From the NCBI GenBank assembly GCA_003158745.1, contig PMLC01000029.1, forward strand, positions 1 through 64,000: a DNA stretch of 64,000 bases. Reading direction: 5' to 3'. This document shows, in pieces, positions 59,596-64,000 of the stretch. The position numbers and the translations under genes were made by a program. Origin of the DNA: Acidobacteriota bacterium (GTDB taxonomy: Bacteria; Acidobacteriota; Thermoanaerobaculia; Thermoanaerobaculales; Thermoanaerobaculaceae). Every line of letters starts with the position of its first letter. Position 1 is the stretch's first letter. Below the pieces are notes generated by a model, which worked only from the letters and a program-made list of their open reading frames with translations, was not told where the DNA came from and did no database searches.

Positions 59596-61119
59596 TTACT
59601 CGTGCTCGCCGAAGACCTGCGCGGTGAAAACCTCGAAGCGCGCGCCGCTTCGCCATGCGTCAGGAGCGAGCCCGGCCTTCTGGGAGAGCGCCGACAGGAA
59701 CGTCGAGAGGTCCCACCCGGTCTCGGTGGCCACCTGCGGGAGGAACACCGCGCCCCGTCCGGACTTCGTCAGCACCACGCCGTGCTTGCCCAGGACGATG
59801 TCCTCGGGGCCGCCCACCGGGCGCATCGGGGAGAGCACCGACACCTCGACCGCAACCTCGTCGAGCTCCGATGCGGCTAGTTCTGGAAAGCGCGGGTCGT
59901 GGGCCGCGGAGACGGCCGCGCCGATCACCGAGTCGACGAGGGGCTCGCGCGCCTCCATGGAGCCGATGCAGCCGCGCAGCTTCCCCTCTTTGCGCGCTTT
60001 GGCTCCCGTGTTGTTCACGGTGACGAAGACGCCGGAGAGCGCCGCGAGGTTGCCTGCCACCGGGTGCGCGGCGAACCAGTCGGCAAGCTGTCCCTGGTGA
60101 GTGAGGTGGGTCGCGAGCGTGGCCCTGGCCAGCTCCACGACCGCCTTCTCCTCCGGCTTGCTCAGCTCGGTCGGGTGAGGCGGCGCGGGGTCGTCGCGCC
60201 AGGAGCCCCAGCTTCCCGTGAAGTCGACGCCGGCGTACGCGACCACCTGCGACCAGTCGCCGCTGACCTCCGCGGAGGTGGTCACGTCGGCAACGGCCCC
60301 TGAGCCCTGGAAGGCGTGGGCGAGCAGCTCGAGCAGCACCGTGATCGGCCGGGCGCCGCACACCGTGTCGCCGCTCGTCTCGATCTGCTGCGAGAAGCCG
60401 AGCGGGTCGATGGCCGCCGCGCGACCGGCGGTCGAGCGGGCGAGCGCCACCAGCTTGGGTCCAAGGGTGTGATCGGTCGCAAAGGGCCTGTAGTCGTAGG
60501 CAGCCCCGTGATGGGTGAAGTCCGAGGAGGCCACCACGATGGTGCCCGGTCCGAGGAGATCGGCCAGGCGCCGGGCCATGGCGACGGCGAGGGCCAGATC
60601 GGTCGCGTGTCCGACGACGATCGGCACGATCGGGACCGGCCCGACCGTGGCTAGGAGGAACGGAAGCTCGACCTCGAGACTGTGCTCGCGTACGTGCGCG
60701 CTCGCAGGCCCTCTGAACTCGGGCAGCGCGGCGAGCTTTGCGACCGCCTCGCGGTCTACGGGCATCTCGCCGAGGGGCGTCGCGAACGCGGTGACGTCGC
60801 GGTCCGGCAGCGCGCCTCCCGCGAACCCTGCGTAGTGCGAGGGACCGAGGATGATCACCCGGGTGGGCTTGGAGCCGGCGAGCGGAGCGAACGCCTTGCC
60901 CGCCGTGGCGCCGGAGAAGACGTAGCCCGCGTGGGGGGCGATCACGGCAACCGAAGCCTGGGCCGCGCCCTTCCCCGCAGCAAGGAACCCACGCACCTCG
61001 CCCTCGAGCTGGCGGGCGTCACCAGGGTAGAAAGCTCCCGCCACGGCGGGCGGGCGGACCTCGGCTCGGACCATGTTCGTGAACATGAGCACCCCCAGGA
61101 TCAGCGCAGCGTTCCTCAT
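59596..61119 (-). CDS. Exported MEMO-AMMECR1 fusion (AmmeMemoRadiSam B+A)
   Basis: A 507-aa fusion of two of the three AmmeMemoRadiSam proteins. A Sec signal (LILGVLMFTNMVRA) precedes a MEMO-like domain (about 20-300). Its expected metal-site residues are present: APHAGYVFSG (H63), GPSHY (H95), SSDFTHHG and TVCGARPI (C254). The AMMECR1 domain (about 320-507) has KLRGCIGSMEAR and PRFPELAASELDEVAVEVS. Export of both domains is unusual. The reaction is unknown. Upstream, on the same strand, are an inverted-repeat element and the polyferredoxin. ATG 61119 has no clear ribosome site. Confidence 0.93.
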   Translation of the reverse strand: MRNAALILGVLMFTNMVRAEVRPPAVAGAFYPGDARQLEGEVRGFLAAGKGAAQASVAVIAPHAGYVFSGATAGKAFAPLAGSKPTRVIILGPSHYAGFAGGALPDRDVTAFATPLGEMPVDREAVAKLAALPEFRGPASAHVREHSLEVELPFLLATVGPVPIVPIVVGHATDLALAVAMARRLADLLGPGTIVVASSDFTHHGAAYDYRPFATDHTLGPKLVALARSTAGRAAAIDPLGFSQQIETSGDTVCGARPITVLLELLAHAFQGSGAVADVTTSAEVSGDWSQVVAYAGVDFTGSWGSWRDDPAPPHPTELSKPEEKAVVELARATLATHLTHQGQLADWFAAHPVAGNLAALSGVFVTVNNTGAKARKEGKLRGCIGSMEAREPLVDSVIGAAVSAAHDPRFPELAASELDEVAVEVSVLSPMRPVGGPEDIVLGKHGVVLTKSGRGAVFLPQVATETGWDLSTFLSALSQKAGLAPDAWRSGARFEVFTAQVFGEHE

Positions 61120-61160
61120 GCAGGGATTGATAAGTCCGCGAGACGAAAAGTGCAACTTTG

Positions 61161-61343
61161 AAGCCCGGAAACCCCAGGTGTTTTCTGTTGCGAGGGCGGA
61201 TCTTGCTGCGCTGGCGGGCGTACTCAGGGCTCGAACCGTGCCGCTGTACCGCAGAAGTATGGCTCCGGCTCTTCGCCTACGGGCGCCCGCCATCATCAGC
61301 ATCCCCGCCCTCTCGCGACGAAACCAACTGGGGTTTCCGGGCT
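61161..61343. repeat. 183-bp element with 17-bp perfect terminal inverted repeats
   Basis: AAGCCCGGAAACCCCAG (61161-61177) is exactly inverted at 61327-61343. The similarity goes on inward (GCGAGGGCGG against CCGCCCTCTCGCG, and GGCGGGCGTA against TACGGGCGCCCGCC). The whole element can fold into one long hairpin. It fills the gap between the polyferredoxin and the MEMO-AMMECR1 gene. It has no ORF and is MITE-like in form. Confidence 0.75.
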
Positions 61344-61346
61344 TGG

Positions 61347-62834
61347 TCACTTCGGCAAACCTCCGGCCAGGAGCCGGTTCAGGGGATCGCGCGTCTCGCC
61401 GACAGAGTAGACGCGGATTGCGGCCTCCTCGCCGACGGGGCACTTGTTCTCGCAGATGCCGCAGCCGACGCACTTGGCCACGTCGACGCGCGGGCGCTGG
61501 AGCTTCCGGGACGCGCCGTCGCGCCCGGCCTCGTCGACGGTCTCGAACCAGATCGCCTTTGGGTCGGTCGGGCACATCTCCTCGCAGACGATGCACGGCG
61601 TGCCCATCGCCCACGGTAGGCAGCGGCCCCGGTCCACAAAGGCGGTGCCGATGCTCACCGGGGGCTTGCCGTCGTACCCGGTCTTGCGCGCCGGGGTGAG
61701 CCTGGTTATTGCTCCCGTCGGGCAAACCTCGCCGCAGCGGGTGCACGCGAACTCGCACCACCCTCGGCGCGGAACGACCACCGGCGTCCAGAAGCCCTCG
61801 ACTCCGGCCTGGCCAATCGCGGAGTGGATCGCGCTCGTGGGACAGGCCTGCTGGCAGAGCGAGCACTTGACGCAACGCTGCAGGAACTCCGCCTCGCCGA
61901 GCGAGCCGGGCGGGCGCAGTAGACGCGGGCGCGCGGCTTCGCGGCCGCCGCCGGTGGCTCGGAGGAGCGGGGCCACGGCGATCGACCCGAGGACGGTTCC
62001 CAAGAGGTAGCGCCTCGAGAGGTCGGGCTCTTTGGGGGGGGCCGGCAGGGCGGGCAATGCCTGGTAGGTTATCGCCTGCTCGGGGCACGCCGGCAGGCAG
62101 TTGAGGCAGACCAAGCACTCGCCGACGCGATGGCTCCCGAGCGGCTCGTCGGCGCCCTGGCACGCGAAGGTGCAGAGTTTGCACGACGTGCAGGCGTCGC
62201 CTGCGCGGTGGATGCGGCACACCGCGAACCGGGCGAAGACGCCCAGCAGTGCGCCGAGCGGGCAGAACCCCCGGCAGAACATGCGCGGAATCCACCGGCT
62301 CGCCACCAGGATTCCGAGCAGCAGCACCGCCGCGACCCACCCGCCCGGCGCCGGCCGGCCGCCGGGAAGCAGGGGCCAGAGGCCCGAGGCGAGGCCGCGC
62401 GCCGTCAGCGACAGGGGGTCGAGCAGGCCCGTCTGCAGCGTCCCGGCGAGGGCGCCGACGAGCAGGGCGGCGAGGGCGTAGTACTTGATCGCGTACCAGC
62501 GGCGGTAGCGATTGACGTGCAGGCTCTCGCGCCGCGTGCGCGGCGAGAAGAGCCGGCTCGAGAGCTGCTGCAGAGTTCCGAGGGGACACACCCATCCGCA
62601 GAACGCCCGCCCGAATAGAAGCGTGAGCGCGATCAGGACAGACCCCCACACAAGTGCGCCCGGAAGGGTGCCCGAACCGAACGTCACGCCGACCGCAGAG
62701 AGCGGGTCGCCGTGGTGGAAGGCGGAGAACGGAAGGTCGCGAGCGTCCCCCGCCGCGAGGCGCGCCAGCAGCCAGAGGAACACTACCAGGAAGAACGCCT
62801 GGTAGAGCACGCGGATGCGGATGGTCCACCTCAC
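61347..62834 (-). CDS. NapH/NapG-like membrane polyferredoxin fusion
   Basis: A 495-aa protein. The N-terminal half is NapH-like: four membrane helices, the CGWVCPLG and CRGFCPLG motifs, and two ferredoxin clusters (CTSCKLCTFACQ, CLVCLNCLPACP). A second signal-like helix with SRRYLLGTVLGSIAVAPLL follows in mid-chain. A NapG/MauM-like half with four more cluster motifs (CVKCSLCQQACP, CTRCGEVCP, CIVCEEMCP, CVGCGICENKCP) ends it. It likely moves electrons from quinol to a periplasmic acceptor. The start is GTG 62834; the longer ORF is made of repeats. Confidence 0.88.
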   Translation of the reverse strand: MRWTIRIRVLYQAFFLVVFLWLLARLAAGDARDLPFSAFHHGDPLSAVGVTFGSGTLPGALVWGSVLIALTLLFGRAFCGWVCPLGTLQQLSSRLFSPRTRRESLHVNRYRRWYAIKYYALAALLVGALAGTLQTGLLDPLSLTARGLASGLWPLLPGGRPAPGGWVAAVLLLGILVASRWIPRMFCRGFCPLGALLGVFARFAVCRIHRAGDACTSCKLCTFACQGADEPLGSHRVGECLVCLNCLPACPEQAITYQALPALPAPPKEPDLSRRYLLGTVLGSIAVAPLLRATGGGREAARPRLLRPPGSLGEAEFLQRCVKCSLCQQACPTSAIHSAIGQAGVEGFWTPVVVPRRGWCEFACTRCGEVCPTGAITRLTPARKTGYDGKPPVSIGTAFVDRGRCLPWAMGTPCIVCEEMCPTDPKAIWFETVDEAGRDGASRKLQRPRVDVAKCVGCGICENKCPVGEEAAIRVYSVGETRDPLNRLLAGGLPK

Positions 62835-62837
62835 GGC

Positions 62838-62990
62838 AGGGCTCCGGGATCCGGGGTCCGGGGTCGGGGACAACAAAGAGAGCATGTCCGGTGTCCGGTG
62901 GCCATGGTGGGGCAAGAACCCGTCGGCTTTTTGCCGGCCGAGCGGGGTTGGGCGGCCCTGACCCCTGATCCCTGACCCCGGACCCCTCTC
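62838..62990. repeat. CAGGGGT/CCGGGGT-family short repeats
   Basis: Units such as GGATCCGGGGTCCGGGGTCGGGG (62847 on) and TGACCCCTGATCCCTGACCCC (62960 on) are opposed, able to form a hairpin. The same family sits inside gcvPA at 13934. They fill the gap between the DUF362 and polyferredoxin genes. Confidence 0.6.
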
Positions 62991-62991
62991 T

Positions 62992-63975
62992 TCATGCCGT
63001 CCCCAGTTCCTTGACCAGGGCGAGGTCGGCGCGGCCGAGGCCACGGCGCTCGGCTTCGGCGATGAACCCGAGGCCCTCGGGCTTGTGGCCGAGGAGCGAC
63101 GCGCCCCACGCGTCGGCCAGCACCGGGTCGGTCGCGGCGAGGACGGCGCCCACCGGCAGGACGTCCGCCAGGCTGCCTCCGACGGGTCCGTTGGCTGCGA
63201 GCACCCGGGTCGCGTCAACGACGGTGAGCGTCGGCCGGAAGGTGGCGCCGAGCTCCGCCACCGCCCTGTTGATGTCCTGGTGCAAACGGTTGCGTCCCTT
63301 GCCAAGGACCCCGAACCAGTTCTTCATGCCGAGCGTCACGCGCGAGAGGCTGTGGTGCTTGACCACCGGGACGTTGATGACGCGATCGGCGCGGAGCAGC
63401 TCCTCGACGACTTGGAGCCCCGCCGAGAGCCCGGGCAGCGCGGCCGTTGCCAGGTGCAAGCGACCGGATTCGATGACCTCGGCCCCGGCTGCGGTCGCCG
63501 CCGCTTGGATGCCGGAGCGCGCGAAGCAGCGGCGAGGGTCGTTGCAGGAGATGTCGGTGACCACGACCCGGCGCGCGCCCGCGGCAATGCACAGCCTGAC
63601 AATTTCGGCCACGACCTGCGGATCGGTGTTCGCGGCCTGCTCGGGCAGGCGGTCCCACCCGACGTTCGGCTTGACGAGCACGGTCTCGCCCTTGCGGACG
63701 AAACGCTCCATCCCGCCCATCGCCGCCACCGCGCGCCGGACGTTCCCCGCGGGATCGCTCCCGCGGGCCGCCGCCGCCGTTCCGGTGCCCGGCTGTGGGA
63801 CGCGCCAGTCGGGGATCGCGGAGGCGCTTGCCGAGACGGTTCGGCGGTCGTGGAAGGTCGCGAAGCCGGCGCCGACGGCCGCGGCCGCGACGGCCGTCGA
63901 CGACAGCCGGAGCAGTGCCTCGCGCCGGGTGACCTTGGGCGTGGACGGGCCGCTCACGGCCGCCCTTTCAGCCAC
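62992..63975 (-). CDS. DUF362 protein with Tat-type signal (copy 2)
   Basis: A 327-aa protein of the same broad DUF362 family as copy 1. The N-terminus has VTRREALLRLSSTAVAAAAVG, a twin-arginine signal. Family parts are VLVKPNVGWDRLP, VVVTDISCNDPRRCF, NVPVVKHHSLSRVTLGMKNWFG and AATDPVLADAWGA. GTG 63975 is taken as start, with AGCAGG directly before it; the gene reaches within 25 bp of the window edge. It is the first of a minus-strand run with the polyferredoxin and the MEMO-AMMECR1 fusion. Confidence 0.87.
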   Translation of the reverse strand: MAERAAVSGPSTPKVTRREALLRLSSTAVAAAAVGAGFATFHDRRTVSASASAIPDWRVPQPGTGTAAAARGSDPAGNVRRAVAAMGGMERFVRKGETVLVKPNVGWDRLPEQAANTDPQVVAEIVRLCIAAGARRVVVTDISCNDPRRCFARSGIQAAATAAGAEVIESGRLHLATAALPGLSAGLQVVEELLRADRVINVPVVKHHSLSRVTLGMKNWFGVLGKGRNRLHQDINRAVAELGATFRPTLTVVDATRVLAANGPVGGSLADVLPVGAVLAATDPVLADAWGASLLGHKPEGLGFIAEAERRGLGRADLALVKELGTA

Positions 63976-64000
63976 CCTGCTGCGACGGTGGCGAGCGCCT

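Noticed and set aside
1-64000. tRNA or rRNA genes
   Set aside because: GGTTCGAA runs resemble T-loop sequence, but no cloverleaf or CCA-type acceptor stem surrounds any of them.

Overview
The window is one contiguous stretch of high-GC, gene-dense bacterial DNA. No tRNA, rRNA, CRISPR array, transposase or phage gene was found. The gene mix points to a Gram-negative with an outer membrane and large signalling proteins, most likely Acidobacteriota or a close relative. That mix includes two big Ser/Thr kinases (TPR or propeller ends), a split-subunit glycine decarboxylase, archease, NodT/MacAB efflux, a porin and Tat-exported Fe-S proteins. The phylum is inferred from gene content only.

Layout. 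1-5.6 kb: a cut ferredoxin-type protein, rimO, ribF, a membrane protein and metK, with archease convergent to metK. 6-11 kb: two unknown membrane proteins, an FtsX/LolC-type permease and a LytM protein that has lost its zinc ligands. 11.3-15.8 kb: gcvT-gcvH-gcvPA-gcvPB, then a NYN-domain protein. 16.5-19 kb: a MauE/DoxX protein and a Cys-less rhodanese, divergent from a diheme protein and a propeller protein. 19-22 kb: E2 and E3 of a 2-oxo acid dehydrogenase (no E1 seen). 22.3-28.1 kb: a kinase-TPR receptor divergent from a membrane-embedded spermidine-synthase-like protein, then free-methionine-R-sulfoxide reductase. 28.2-33.3 kb: an OFA-type MFS carrier, a porin and acetyl-CoA synthetase. 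33.7-39.5 kb: a Spy/CpxP-like protein with MacA, MacB and a NodT-type outer-membrane factor. 39.7-41.4 kb: an unusual membrane protein fused to a THEP1-type NTPase. 41.5-46.1 kb: an acuABC-like set (GNAT/acyl-CoA-synthetase fusion, CBS-ACT protein, class I deacetylase) that probably controls acetyl-CoA synthetase by lysine acetylation. 46.3-54.6 kb: a glycosyltransferase, a YfcC-type carrier, a plant-type LRR/Fn3 secreted protein, an Ntn hydrolase, a GntR regulator and a cyanophycinase. An 18-bp near-identical site lies before the carrier and, inverted, between the hydrolase and the regulator. 54.7-64 kb: an AmmeMemoRadiSam system.

The most interesting part is the last 9 kb. The three proteins of the functionally unassigned AmmeMemoRadiSam set are present in an apparently exported form: a radical SAM enzyme with a Tat-type signal, and a MEMO-AMMECR1 fusion with a Sec-type signal. 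They sit with two DUF362 proteins carrying Tat-type signals and a NapH/NapG-like membrane polyferredoxin that could bring electrons across the membrane. A Ser/Thr kinase gene, split by an in-frame TGA, lies inside the cluster on the other strand.

Two patterns run through the whole window. First, many starts lack a Shine-Dalgarno sequence and instead have a -10-like hexamer 6-9 nt upstream, which suggests leaderless mRNAs. Second, the gaps, and in two cases the reading frames, hold degenerate 7-8 bp tandem repeats of at least five sequence families, plus hairpin or inverted-repeat elements of several other kinds.
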